Assembly: GCA_030544215.1 (NCBI GenBank)
Contig: JARZZO010000002.1
Location: 22,443,395 to 22,507,394 of the forward strand
DNA length: 64,000 nucleotides
DNA from: Zantedeschia hybrid cultivar
Lineage: Eukaryota > Streptophyta > Magnoliopsida > Alismatales > Araceae
Reading direction: 5' to 3'
The notes below the pieces were generated by a model. That model searched no databases, was not told the DNA's origin, and saw only the letters and a program-made list of their open reading frames with translations. The position numbers and the translations under genes are program-made. Shown here one piece after another: positions 21,490 to 34,077 of the stretch (positions are counted from its first letter, which is position 1; every line of letters starts with the position of its first letter).

Positions 21490-23804
21490 TGTTAACTGGC
21501 CATATTTTCTTAATACTTTTACTTGTACAATATTTCAAAAATTATGAACTTACCTTTTATGGAATAGGTTGTCTAAATCTTTACTTTTAGTTGGGACTTG
21601 GAATCTACTTTGGCTTTTATTTGTGATATAAAAAAAGAAATTAAGAGTAATTATAATTACTTTGGATTTTTTTTTACTTTTTTGATCCCTATGATCTTTT
21701 AATATTTTGCATTAGTCCATGTAATCTTTATATTTACTTTAAACCCCTTATAACTAAGAATCATCCTTAAAAAGGCCCTCCAATTTAGCAACCACACAAA
21801 AAGCAATATACTAAGAATATTATCAAAATATTTACAATATACTTGGTAAAAAATGACATATGGAAGGAATATTCTATGAATATTCTTTTTTTTAATGAGT
21901 GCCAATATGAGGGACTTCTAAGGAGGGGTTTAAAGTTTGTAGAGGGTTTTAAAATAAATTGAAAGATTATGGGATTAATACAAAATATTAAAGATTATAA
22001 GAATCGAAAGATAAAAAAAAGTCAATTCCTTTTTAAATAACTACACAAGTTAAACTTTTCTTAACACCTCTATTTTTAAGTTTTTATATTTAAAACATTA
22101 AAGTTCTCCCAAGTACTAACACAGTTTCTCGCAATCGAAAAGCTGTCTCAATAAAGTCTTACAATTAAGCCTGCCACCCACCCACACCAACATGTCTTCT
22201 CTGTTTATAATCTGCTCACTGGTCACTGCTACCCATCCCAAATCTTCTTCACAATGGGAGTCTTCGTAAATGTTAGTTTGAACTCCATCTATGAATGCAA
22301 CTATGACTGGACGTCCATTTCTTATGCCTCCTTGGGTTAGAATATTAATTAGTTGTGTTAAAATATTAAATATCGATATCTTTTATGTTTATAATACTAA
22401 TATCAGAACTGATATTAGAGCAATGTAGAGAAGGGAACCCGAGAAGAAAGTAAGATTTTGTTACCGCTTCATTTACTAAATGGATCATGTCAAGATATTC
22501 GTTTATAATCCATCGGATACAAGTTTCAGATAATTATTCACGCATCTGAATATGGAATAGCTCAAAGTGGACCTAGATAAAATTCAGATCTATTTGCAGT
22601 TCTATCTGTAGTGACTCACATTGCCCTATTGTCGAGAAACTTTGTTTTTTTTTTTTTTTTTTACTTCAATATTTATACTATAAAAGCGCTTGTGGATATC
22701 CTTTTGCCTTTTCTTTCCTTTTTCCTATGAGTAGCTTTGATTTTTTTCATTTTAAAGTCTAAAGCTTTTGTATTCGTTAGATGCTCTTAGCTATTAAGAT
22801 ACCTATGATTGTGAAATATTTCATACCTAATCGGGTTTGCACTGATATTCTATTGTCCACATGCTAATAATTATTTGATCAATGTAAGTATAAGACTAAG
22901 ATAATTTTTTGATAATCTATTTTGACAATTCCATTTCTTAAACATCAATTATTCAAACTTTATATTTATGAGCCCAATATATCTAAATAGGTTAGTAGAT
23001 TTAACATTCGCCCAACAATGTTAATGGCCCATCCATAACTTAATACGTGCAAGTCATTACGAAAGATAAACATGAAACATGCATACGAATGGAATGTTTT
23101 CATGTGAAGATGAACAACTTTAACTCTAATGGACTTTTTCTCTACTTCTTCTAAGAACTCATTGCATGATCTATCATATTTTTCTATTCAAGTTAAAACT
23201 TTCTTTTAAGACATGGTCTATCATCTTTTCCTATTTAAGTTAAAACTTTCTTTTAAGATCCACTTTATAAAGTACGCATATATATCCTTTATAGAATTCA
23301 TTGCATCCATTCTTACATCACATCAGTCATTTTTATCTATTGATATCAAAGATAAAGTTTCTTAATTCAACTTTATAGTGTCACATGATGAGGTTACTAT
23401 GCTCTACATCCTTACCCATAAATAGAGCTCCCCACTCCACCCATTTCTTCAAGTTATAGAGAGTACAAAGAGACCCATCATTTGCTAGATCCATCTATTC
23501 TTTCACAAAAAAAAAAAAAAAGCATAGAGTGATGGCACGTCCTACTGTCTGCCCCTAGTATGTATTTACCTTCCTAGCAACTACACCTCTTCTTGACCTA
23601 AACACCAACTAACAACCACATCCTCTTCCCTTTCCTTCTATCATATACTAAATGTAGATAAGTTATGTAGATTTGCTACTTAAAATATATTCCAATGACC
23701 TAGTTGTTCTTCTTTATAGTTGTATCTTTAGGAGCATCATAGATGCATCTTTGGGAGCTTGCACGCTAACTAAGATGTATGTAACTCACTTTATCTATCT
23801 ATTC
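21490..23804. other. AT-rich spacer, no gene supported
   Basis: A 17-18 base poly(T) run occurs near 22645 and a 15-base poly(A) near 23507. A tandem repeat of about 57 bases with AAGTTAAAACTTTCTTTTAAGA is at 23165-23260. TATA-like ATAAATAGAG near 23419 and TTTATAA near 22204 precede short ATG frames (22254, 23532) that close quickly, possibly gene debris. Confidence 0.4.
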
Positions 23805-24105
23805 GAGTTTTACTTGCTACACTGCAAGCTCACAGTTGTCCAATCTGTTTATATTAGACAACTGCCCACTTGCAGCCAAGAGGGCAGCTGTCCAATTTGT
23901 TTAGATCGAATGGCTGCAATAGCAAGTTAGAATTTTTTAACTGTCCAATCAAAGATTGAATGACATGGATGGCTCCCTTAGGTTTGCCTCATCCCCCACA
24001 AGTTGGATTTAGAATAAAAAATAAAAAAATGTCGCCTTGTTGCTACAACCGTCCGATCTAAATAGATCAGATGGTTGTCTGCTTGCGGTGCAACAAGTAA
24101 AACTC
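23805..24105. mobile_element. Foldback MITE, 301 bp, Mutator-like family
   Basis: Ends are inverted repeats: GAGTTTTACTTGCTACACTG on the left and, reverse-complemented, GAGTTTTACTTGTTGCACCG on the right. The end pattern GAGTT..ACTTGCTGCACC is shared with 34226-34596. The 9 bases outside the ends do not match, so its duplication has decayed. Confidence 0.6.
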
Positions 24106-26444
24106 ATCATGTTGATGGTGATTTTACATTGATAATATTGTGGAAAATTCTTCATTTGTTTCTTCGTGGTGAGAATGAAAAAAGGGAACAATTCACTTCT
24201 ACTGGCATCTATTGAATAGCGGAAAGCTGAATATTTTACAAAGAAAGTATCTTTCTCTCGCACAACCTCCCCTTTTGCTGCTTTATTTCTATTTTCTCTT
24301 TTAAGTATTTGTTTTCTTACTTGTAAAGGAAAGGGAACTAAGAGAAACTATAAACTATAAAAAATCGAGGATACATGATATTCTTGGTGGAGGATGCGTT
24401 CATCAAGGATATAAAAGAATGTGCTCATCCACATTATTTTTGACGAGTCTTAAACCCGAGATAGAAAATGTATGTTCTTGACTAAAAAAATATTTTTTCA
24501 CATTATAATGTAGCTAATATTCTGATATGGATTGTATTGCTGGTGCATTGCGGCATAGGTGGAAGACTACCTAGGTTGACATTTTGAAAAGCTTGGGAGG
24601 AGAGTGAAGGATTTGTTCATGCGTATTGGACCATCTTAAAGCCACTTATGCTTCGTCGATTTCTATTCTTCTGTTGATGCTGGCAAAGATGAGCTTCTCT
24701 ACTTCTTCTAAAATAACTAAATATAGATTTACCCTTAAGAGTTTCTAATTCCTATACCCCAAAGCTTGTCTTAAGTTTTCTAGAAAGAAGAAAATTGCTT
24801 GGATACAAAGATAGCAATAGCTCTCATAGCATTCTTCATGAATCCTATAAAAATGTGTAGATTTCTTCATCATATGTTCCCCTGTGGATCAAATTGCATT
24901 GACATGTGCTTTTCTACCCAAAATTGTAGTATTTTCGATTCTTGTCCAATCAAGCTAAGTTTTACAGGTGCATTGAGGTCATCAAGCACAGAGTAAGTCT
25001 TTGGGTTAAGCCCTTCCCCAAACTATAATCAGACGGCTTACTTGTTCGGGTGTAACAGCTACTCACCTGCCCTGGCAATTTCTTCGATCATATATTGGGC
25101 ACGGTAGATGAAGGTGGGCAGATATCATGGGCAAACATTGTTGCATTACATTATAACCAAGCAGGTGGAGATTGGCTAAGTCTCTTATCTTGGCATTTTC
25201 AAAACTAGGTTGGAGTAGAATCTAAAATCCCCCACCCCAACCCCAGCCTACAATAGATTTTGCATAATTGGATTCTTATCTTGTGTGACGTAAAGATTTG
25301 GTTGGTTGTTCGTAAATCTTGGTAGTACATATGCAAAATTCTAGTAAATTTAAGAGTATGCATGCAAAATAACATGTGTGCAAAGTCTTTATGTTTGATT
25401 TAACGACATTTTAATGGAGGGCATAGCTGCAAGAGTTATGAGGTTTCAAGGTATTGAAAATAATATGTAAGAATTGAAGGCATAGATGCGAATAATGTGT
25501 TTTTAAAAATATATATGTGAAATCAACTATCTCTTCAGACGTCCAAGTACAACAGACTATGTATCGAACGACCAAATGAACCGGCAACAAAGAATCCACA
25601 TCCACTTATTATATATGTGTTACAGATTGAATCTGTTATATATTATATATTTTACTAATATATAAATATCAAAATTAATATACAATAGTAAAAGATTCTC
25701 TAATTGTATCAAAAATTGATACTGATAAAATTATCCAATACAACAACCAAACTTCTCATTAGTTTTGAAACCCCAAAGGTAGGTCTTCTTGCTTCAGCCA
25801 TGCTCCCTTTTTTCTTGACTTAGTTTCGTCTATGCATGCATGATCTTGGAGCTGAGGTAACGTGCATAAACTTAAGTGAGTTTATGTTAAACTTAAGACA
25901 GATTTTAACCTAAACCAACTTCTAGTAGGTTTTTAAAAAATGCGCTTATGGAGCTGTTTTGAGTTTATAGTAAACTCAAGTGAGTTTATAGTAAACCTGT
26001 TTCTGTACCATCCAAAATGAGGTTACGATGGAAAAAACATTTATGAAGGTAAACGCATTTATGCTTACAGGGCTAAAGATAAAGTTCGGTAAAAAAAGAG
26101 GAAGAGGATAGAACCACCCCACGAGCAAAGAAACCCTTTTGTATCCCCACCAAGTCTAACCAAAATGAACTGGTCAGGAACGTACGGCCGTTTAATTGGG
26201 ATCTTACCCCATACTTGGATCAGAAGCCTGAACCCAAAACCACATTAACAAGAGACACAGTACATCTCCTGATCTCAAAATTCTCCGATGCAAACACAGG
26301 CATCTGAGAAGTCTACGTATCATATCAGATGCAGTCTACTTTCTTTTCTGAAGAGATACTACCAAGAGATCATTGAGAATATGAATAGTTATCTTCAAAG
26401 ATTTTACAATAAAAAATATAATGCAAGAAGAGTGAGCATATACA
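24106..26444. other. Spacer upstream of the SKP1 3' end, nothing recognised
   Basis: AT-rich. A GAGTTTATAGTAAAC-like phrase recurs at 25870-26000, suggesting a decayed repeat. No RNA gene or protein-coding signal could be supported. Confidence 0.4.
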
Positions 26445-26531
26445 GGTGTTGCTTGGTGTGCTGTAAATGATAGAAAACACCGTAACATACTATTTCTGGT
26501 GTTTTTTTACAGCACACCAAATGACAGCACC
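26445..26531. repeat. Compact inverted repeat (hairpin), about 87 bp
   Basis: The left arm GGTGTTGCTTGGTGTGCTGT mirrors the right arm, which reads GGTGTTTTTTTACAGCACAC towards its end. The arms are about 35 bases with few mismatches and a loop of about 15. It could be a small MITE or fold as RNA. It lies about 250 bases beyond the SKP1 stop. Confidence 0.6.
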
Positions 26532-26777
26532 TCAGTGTGGGTGCTGACAAAATGGAGAGGGGCTCTATCGTGGAATAATGGGCTATTAACATTGAAATAA
26601 TGCAGAACGAAGACACATCAAGGTTTCTTTTATAACGTCAACATCAACGAGAGGACTGCCATCAAACTAACAAGCAAAGATGAACCAAATCATTTAGAAT
26701 AAGTCCGCCATCAGTTGTCCAACATTTGCATACCCTTCAACTAATGATAAACACAGGTCACCGTAGGCCAAACTCCT

Positions 26778-29625
26778 TCACTCAAAAGCCCATTGGTTCT
26801 CACGGCGTACCTCTTCTTCTTCCTCGGGAGTGAAGTCGTTCTTGATGTTAAAAGTCTTCCTGATCTCCTCGGGGGTCTTCCCTTTGATCATGTCAGCAAC
26901 AGTTTGACAGGTCAGATCAAGCAGGCTCTTGATGTTCAAATAGTTTGCTGCCTGTAAAAATCCCACAAGAGTATATAAATTATAGATCATAACAAAGTTG
27001 CAATTCCTACGTGGTAATACTGACACAAAGCATACGCCAGGTCATTACATAAGTATATAATAAATCATGCTACATAGGAAGCAAAACTCTCTCAGAGATA
27101 ACTACTGGCTGGCTCGCTGACTGTTAATGGTCCAAACGCAAAATATGCTACCATGAAGAAACTAATTATACTCTTCTTCAAAGCATAGACGCCAATGAAT
27201 GTCCGGGGTAAAATTACGGCACCCATCTTGACCTCTGTAAGAAGACGATGTTTTAAGCACCAATATGCAGAATGCAATAACTCATGACTCATTGAACTAG
27301 ACCAATACTTCAGACCAGTCAGATGCACCAGCTATTCACTAGTCGAACAATAAACACTGCTTAAGCCTTAAGCTAAGAGCACAACTGCATCCCTGCAATT
27401 TGGACCGAATTCACTGAGCTATTAGCATCAATAGGACATGCCTGGAAAGTAATGGAGTGAGTAACAAGACCTTGGAACCTCTTTCTGAATAAAGCAAAAA
27501 GATGGTCATATGTGAATAATGGCCAGTTGTAACAATTTGATATGTACTTAACAGGCCTGCAATCTCAATGAAACGTACATCAAACACTGATTACTTCTAC
27601 AAGTTTTGCCTGAAACTCCTTGTAACTGCAGTGACTTGTATCAGAGTCAAAATTCTTTGCCTATAGTTCTGAACTTTTAAATCTTCTATCGAAATAGAAA
27701 AGTCCGTAAAAGAGGGCAACATGAAAATTAAATCGCTATGATGGCAAACAACAGAAGTTTCTACACATATGGTTCAACGATTGAACAGCTAATACAAGCT
27801 ATTCACTACCGATGGAAACCAGAGCCTGCTGTTAAAGTTGTCTGCCCTGACAGAAAGCATTGACAATATACAATTGATAAGGATTACATGTGATTTCTAG
27901 TTAATGAAAAACTTTGCACTTCAAAACAGCTTTTCTGCATTAACAAAGTAACAGAACAATGTACTTAAATAAAAGTACGTCTGATGTTAAAAATAGTAAC
28001 TTGCTGCCTCCTACAAAAGCTCATCAATAAAAGCAAAATAGAAGAACTGCACTATGCTGTCAGAGTTTTATTGGATTCCAACAACAAGACTGCAAGAAAC
28101 CCCAAACATTCATGTTGTCATAATTCAGAAATTATAAATAGACAACCTACAATAAGGTCACTGTATAAGACTAGGGTACATCCTAAATCCAACTAAGTAA
28201 ATCCAACTATGTAATAACCTAACAATCATGAAGCCCTCCAAGAAAAGCCTTATGCCATCTAGAAAAATTACAAAAGTTTCCTGTTCCAGAAATATTTTGC
28301 TGAATAGAACATATTTGAAGAACATTCAACTGATGATAGCATGTTGAATACTGACCAGTTAACTAAAGGCATCCAATTGGCCACATCCACTAAATGACAC
28401 AATAATAACAGAAGATAGGGACGTCCCACAAATAATTCAATAGTGTTGCTATGCCACTCATCAAAAAATATAAACAAATAAACCAAGAGAGGGAGAGAAC
28501 ACACTGCCGAAAAGTCTCAACCATCACTATGATGACATATATAAAAAATATGAAGAAGATCACATATCAAAGAAATGCCCATGAAAATCTTTCAAATCTT
28601 TCTCAATATAATTCCCTTGAATACTTGGCAATCGACAAATATGGCATCAAAAAAAAAAAATGGTAAGAAGGCGTGTAATTTTCTGCTTTGTTGATCTTGA
28701 AAGTGAATCCAAATTTTCAGCAAAAGCCAACTACAGATCCGACTTGGAACGACAGACCATCCTTGCACAACCTCAATAACAGTGGAGCCCGCTCTGGACC
28801 ATCAAAGGATCAATTGTAGTCTATCATAGGAATATGCCTTGCAATTCCAAATTCAATATAAGCTGCTGCAGACGAGATCAAAAGGGATCAAAAAGAAAGA
28901 AGAAAAAAAAAAGTAACAGTTCCGTATGAAGTCCCAGATCATAGAACTCAAAAGGCTGTTAAAAAATTCCACCCCCATAAGCGAATCGGCGCACGCCTGA
29001 ACATGATCTTACGAACACCAAGCATGGCTAATCTGCATAAAACCCAAACCACCCAAATGAAACAGAAACCAGACAGATCATCACATGCATACAGTTAGAA
29101 ATCCAATAAATACGCCATCAAAACGCAGATCAAACAGAAATCACAAAAGCGAAGGCATCAGATATGGATTCCCGCCAAAGAAAAAGTAAAAAAGAAAGAA
29201 AGAGGAAAGCAGCATCCTCAAGATCCAGGCTAGCTACACGAAGCAAAGAACACAAGGGGAAAGGGATCTGGCCAAATTTGAGCGCGTTCTCTCACCAGGA
29301 TGAGGTCGAAGAGGGTGGTCTGGTCGACCTTCACGAAGTCGGCATCCCAGACCTTGAGCTCCTCGTCGGCGGCTCGGTCCACGCCCTCGTCCGCCTTAAG
29401 GGCGGCGATCTCCACGTGCTTCTTGCAGAACTCGATCACCTTGGCGAGGATCCTCCCGGTGACGTTGGGCAGCGGGACGCCGTCGGCGGTGCAGTCGTCC
29501 TCGATCAGGTTCCGGATGGTCTGCGACTCCATGGCTACCGTCTCCTCCACCTCGAACACCTCCCCGTCGGAGCTCTTCAGTGTCAGCTTCTTCGAGGCGC
29601 CCGCCGCCGCCGCGTCGGCTGCCAT
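26778..29625 (-). CDS. SKP1: SKP1-like protein, SCF ubiquitin-ligase adaptor
   Basis: Two exons: 29625-29296 (110 codons) and 26951-26778 (57 codons plus stop); intron 2,344 bases, GT-AG; product 167 aa, the usual SKP1 length. Residues about 11-73 are the BTB/POZ-like fold (KKLTLKSSDGEVFEVEETVA, then VIEFCKKHVE). The C-terminal half is the Skp1 F-box-binding domain (LAANYLNIKSLLDLTCQTVA, KGKTPEEIRKTFNIKNDFTP, ending ENQWAFE), which runs across the splice at LIL|AANY. SKP1 links cullin-1 to F-box proteins in cytosol and nucleus. Exon 1 is GC-rich with an Ala-rich start (MAADAAAAGASKK), typical of monocots; exon 2 is neutral. The single conserved intron position argues for a canonical copy, not a retrocopy. 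Which numbered paralogue cannot be told. Confidence 0.95.
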
Positions 29626-29896
29626 GGACGCTCCTTCCTGCTGCTGAGAAGACGAAGGCGAAAGCGAAGGGCGAAGGAGAGATCGCCGGAGGGGGCAGAA
29701 GGGGCAAAGGCTCGCGGTTGTGTTGAGAGGAAGCGCCGGCGGGGCGCAACCAGGAGACTATGAAGGGGGCGATCGGAAACATGTGCTTGCCACATCCGTT
29801 TCCTTGCAGAGGTTTCTGCGCCCCGGCGCAATGGACCCGGCCAGTGGAGAGTTGCTCTTCACGGATTGCGTTATCGGATAGGATAGTGGCCTATCC

Positions 29897-29902
29897 TTTA
29901 TA
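29897..29902 (-). promoter_or_regulatory. Candidate TATA box of SKP1
   Basis: The minus strand reads CACATATAAAGGATAG, with TATAAA 272 bases before the ATG. The leader between is GC-rich. No closer TATA was noticed. Confidence 0.35.
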
Positions 29903-32900
29903 TGTGTTTATTGTTCATTTAGCTATTGAAAAGTGTTAAATCCGCCAAGAAGCGGTTATCAGTTGATCACCGGATAAATAATTATCAAAATAAAATTGTG
30001 TGGAATTTATTTTTAAATAAATTATACTTATAATCAGATGTAAACTGAAATAATAACTATACTTTAATAGAGTTAAAGCCATGTCAAATAAATTTAAACT
30101 TGTTTCATCATGTGAAAAAATAGAATAAAATTAACATTATATATAAGTCCCATTAAAATAAAATTTATAGCATAATATAAAACTAGAACCCAAGTAGAGA
30201 TTATGTTTACTGAGTGTCACTTAATATTACTCCTTAAATTTTAAATTCTGGATTGATATTGATAATACATAATTATTTTTAATAGTCATTATCTGTTAAT
30301 CTTAAGATTGCCTGTACTTGAAAGTTTAGCATCCGATTAAATTCTTAGTGTATCATATAAATTCGATTAGAAGAAGTTATATCTCTTGTCTTATCGGTTA
30401 TACACAGTCACGTACGTAAAAAAATAAGCCATCAAGTAGTCGGGTTTCTTTCGTTTTCCTATTGGCATCCTTTACGGTGCCGTGGCGCTGCAAATATCTT
30501 GCATCTCCTCACGAACTCACGCTGTTGGCGTGTGCCGCGGCGCGTATGGCGTGGGTCTCGGCGTTTCTGGGAACTGTGCGACGGAATATTTCCGACGCGG
30601 ATCGACGCGTTGCTTGAGTTGGAGAGGGCACGCGGACGAGGAGGCTGGACTTTATCCGGTTTTGGACGGGAACAGTGAACCGACGGTGATGGGGGAGGCG
30701 CGAAGCTGTAGATCGTGAAGGCTTGATGGACGCGTGCATCCTGTGCCGTTGATTTGATGGTTCGTTCTTTTCTTTCGATTGGTTTTTGGTCGGATGGTAC
30801 ATACAGTGACCATTTGGGTACGATATTTTTCAATAACTATTTTAGGGATTTTTTATTTTGAGTCCTAGTAAAAGCTATGCTCGTGTTTATCTCGACTCTT
30901 AATAGATCTATTCTTCCTAAGAAATAGATCTTTTTAATTAATTCATTTGAAAAATAAGAGTGGACAATAAAAACTAAAAGATATGAAACTTAGGTTTAAT
31001 GGAACCGAGACTAAAGAATTATTAAACTTAAATTTAATGGCGCCAAGACTAAATACGCAAGATATATGGGGTTTTTGTCTAGCTTAGATAGTTTAGATAA
31101 AGTAAATTGTGAGCAGGAAATTAGTTTGTATAGGAATCTGTAGAAGTTGGGAGCTCTTCGTTTTTTAGGTGGACGAATGGACGGTTGAGAAAGTGACGCA
31201 TGGAACTGATCCAACTAGAGGATGCAAAGATGGATCTAGGTGGAGAAGCCCCTCATCCTGCGGAGACAAAGAAGGCAACAGTTGGGGGTCCAGGCGTATC
31301 CAGAGTTAACTTTTTCATGCCTAAGTTAGGATTTGTGAAAGGAGAAAAAAGGAGGACAAAATAACTTCTGGGGTTTAATGTGTTTCAAATAGCCTATCTT
31401 TGTTTGGCGGAGGGTTGCAGGGGGGGCAGCGCCCCCTACTCGTAAGGTTGAGGGCTCGGAGGGTGGAAGCCCCCAAGGCAAAAATTTTGCGGTATTATAG
31501 GAGGTATTATTGTAATAGTACTAATTACAAGTTGTCCTAAACTCCTTGTATTTAAAGGGACATATCATCTCTTGTAAATGTAACCCGTAGAAAAGAAAGC
31601 ACTCACTGTGACCATGGACGTATGAAGGAACATCGCCTCCGAACCATGATTTCTGATCCAACTTTAATGAGTACTAATTCTGATCCAACTTTAGAACCCT
31701 TTCAAAAGCTTTCCAAGCCATGATTTCTTTTAATCGAACTTGCTCTCTCTCTTCCCCAACTTGAATCCTCATCTCTCCCTCTCTTGATCAATGGAATCCT
31801 TATTTCAGTAGCACTATTTTTTTACTTTCTTAAATCATCCACATGAAACTTTGTGAATTTGACCTCCAAACATCCGTAGGAAAAAAGTTTAAAAAGCGTA
31901 ATAATTTTAAGTTTGCTTTCAGAAAGAAGTGGTTTGACCTAAATTTGAATTTTTCGTAGACAGTTATGTGCAAAACACCAAATTCATGTCAAGTTTACTC
32001 AAGAACAATGACTGTGTAACTTTGTAGACCGTTTGGTATTGGATTAATGGGCCTAATGGGCTTTCGAAGTTATATGAAATGTTCACAAAGTGCGAGTACA
32101 TATCTTTTCTTACATGAAGTTTTACATATCTTTCATGTTTATGAGTTCCTGGATTGGAGTACATACAAAAAGCTTTAATACTTTTACGTAGTAGGCGCCG
32201 TATCCGTATGGATCAATTGCCCTCATCGTTTTCATTCGTCTTGGACATAAGAGACATGAGATACAAACGCGGGATAAAACACTCGTTAAAAGTAACCATC
32301 AGAGTTTTAGGATAAAAATGTTAAAAACCTTTCTAAATCGATGGAAGCATTTACCTAAAGCGTCCATGGCAAAAACGGGAACCCGATAACAACGACGGAG
32401 CCGACGAAAAATGCCCTACGTGAAGACGATTGCCGGTAGACTTCTCTCTCTACGCCTTCTCCTTTAATCTCCTTTGATGATAGAACCTTGAGAGTACTAC
32501 GTAAGAGAGAGGGACCGTGGCACTGCTCTTATTTATAAACCCTTCCATCAAGAGTCTTACTCTAAAAATATAACACCTCCACCAAGGTATAGTGAAAAAA
32601 CGGTTCTATTAAAACTGGAAGCTATTAACAATAACTTCACTAAAAGAAACCGGAAGACCATTATCACAAAAACTCCAACAAAAAAAAACTGATGGCCTAG
32701 GGATAGAACTGCATTTCTCTTATAGCGTTCTTGTTCTAATTTGTGCAGTCCGAGAGGATATCTCAATTTGCCAAGCCCACAAAATACTGTTTAGTAAGAA
32801 CAAACAGCATCAGCATAACTTGTCTCCAGCAATCTGTTAGACCGCTTAAACAGCTCCATAGTGGGATAAGGAACAAAAACTAGGGAATTTCACCACTACT

Positions 32901-32947
32901 CTCTTTCCTTGTTCGGAAACGGAAGAATATCCAAATCTACAAATGGA
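29903..32947. other. Spacer between SKP1 and MCA, with a GC-rich patch and an LTR-like patch
   Basis: 29.9-30.4 kb is AT-rich. 30.48-30.72 kb is GC-rich and open on both strands, but no product is recognised. At about 31.39-31.66 kb a G/C-rich hairpin (GGGGGGCAGCGCCCCC), GTATTTAAAGGGA and ACCATGGACGTATGAAGG resemble the U3-R part of a copia-type LTR. No second LTR, primer-binding site or polyprotein is visible, so this is only a hint. Confidence 0.35.
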
Positions 32948-33290
32948 TGACCAAATAAAATTCTTTTTCTTTTTTTTTGAAGGGGGCAAAGTGGCCAAAT
33001 ATATACAAGCGACCGGGATTCCAATCTGAGTGAAACCCGAGAAATCCTCTAGAGTTTGGAGATAAATCCAAGCAAGTCAAAAGGTCCGCCTAATTAGGCG
33101 AGAATTAAGTCGAACTGATTTCCGGAGAAGTAATCCCATAGACCAGAAAAAAGATCCAACAGCACGTGACAGGCTGCATGGCTGGAGAGTTATTAGGCTC
33201 CAACTATATTCGAACCTGAGACCTCCCATGGGGGAGGCAAGTGTGAAACCAACTGTCCCACAGCTGGTTCACTGACCAAATAAAATTCTT
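32948..33290 (-). mobile_element. tRNA-derived SINE with 18-bp target duplications
   Basis: Identical 18-bp sequences TGACCAAATAAAATTCTT flank it at 32948-32965 and 33273-33290; the body is 32966-33272. On the minus strand the 5' end has an A-box-like CTGTGGGACAGTTGGTTTC, a tRNA-like middle and a B-box GGTTCGAATAT. The 3' end closes in CCCCCTTCAAAAAAAAAG, an A-rich tail beside the duplication. Box spacing, tail and long duplication together define a SINE mobilised by LINE machinery. The exact repeats imply fairly recent insertion. Confidence 0.88.
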
Positions 33291-34077
33291 GATAAAATAT
33301 TTAAGCTGACAACTAAATTTTATTGCCTTAAAGAAATGCAAGATTTCCGTTTAGCCTTGAACAGTGCGCTTGTTTTTTGTTATGTTACAAGATGGTAAGA
33401 CATCAACATCAGTAATTTCCAGTTGTATATCCAAAGCGTAAGTAGACCAGGTAAAGAATGGACAACTGAGAAAATGGGCGGCAGTCATTATGCAAGATCC
33501 TGGAAATGCAGGCAAGCTTGATGCATGATTTGATGAAGAACTTGCACCTAACATACAGTTATCAGATACTTTCCTTGTAAAGCTCAAGAAACTACAGCTC
33601 TGACAAAATAAAAAGAGCATGAATGTTTGTGTTGTGTCACTTTGAAGGACTGCCTAGAAAAGAGAGCTCATTTCCATGCTACCGGGCTTGACCAAAAATC
33701 TCCACCATTTGAGGTGACCAACCAGCATGGTTCTAAGAATTCACTTCAAGAAACCCAGCCACACCAATAGCCAATCCTAAGAAGGCAAAGGCAGGAGTCC
33801 TTTCCTCATCACATAGTAGAACATGGGGAAAATTACCTTAGTTCTGTACAAGATAATCACATAATCTGCTTCTGCTCCTAAAAGTCGACAGTAAACAAGA
33901 GAGGGAACACAATACATTTAAAGACAGGCATGATGCAGCATCAAACATGAAATACATATGAAGGTATATGGTCTGAATAACTGACGAATTGTTAACTTGG
34001 TATCTGAGCAGTCAACTGTCAGCAGGAATGCAACCGATCAAGAGCAAGCAACAGGAACCAATGACTATACATTGCGA
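33291..34077. other. Downstream flank of the MCA gene
   Basis: Moderate-complexity sequence. It should hold the MCA 3' UTR on the minus strand, but no strong poly(A) signal was found. No other gene is seen. Confidence 0.4.

Noticed and set aside
22254..22340. Start of a PR10-like protein (MGVFVNV)
   Set aside because: Only a few residues resemble the family and the frame closes after about 28 codons.
23532..23570. ATG exon with a GTATGT donor after a TATA-like ATAAATAG
   Set aside because: No downstream exon could be joined, so it is not supported as a gene.
29164..29763. Plus-strand 199-aa frame opposite SKP1 exon 1
   Set aside because: It is the GC-rich antisense shadow of SKP1.
33190..33270. 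tRNA gene on the minus strand
   Set aside because: A and B boxes are present but the cloverleaf is not complete, and the 18-bp duplications and A-tail show a SINE.
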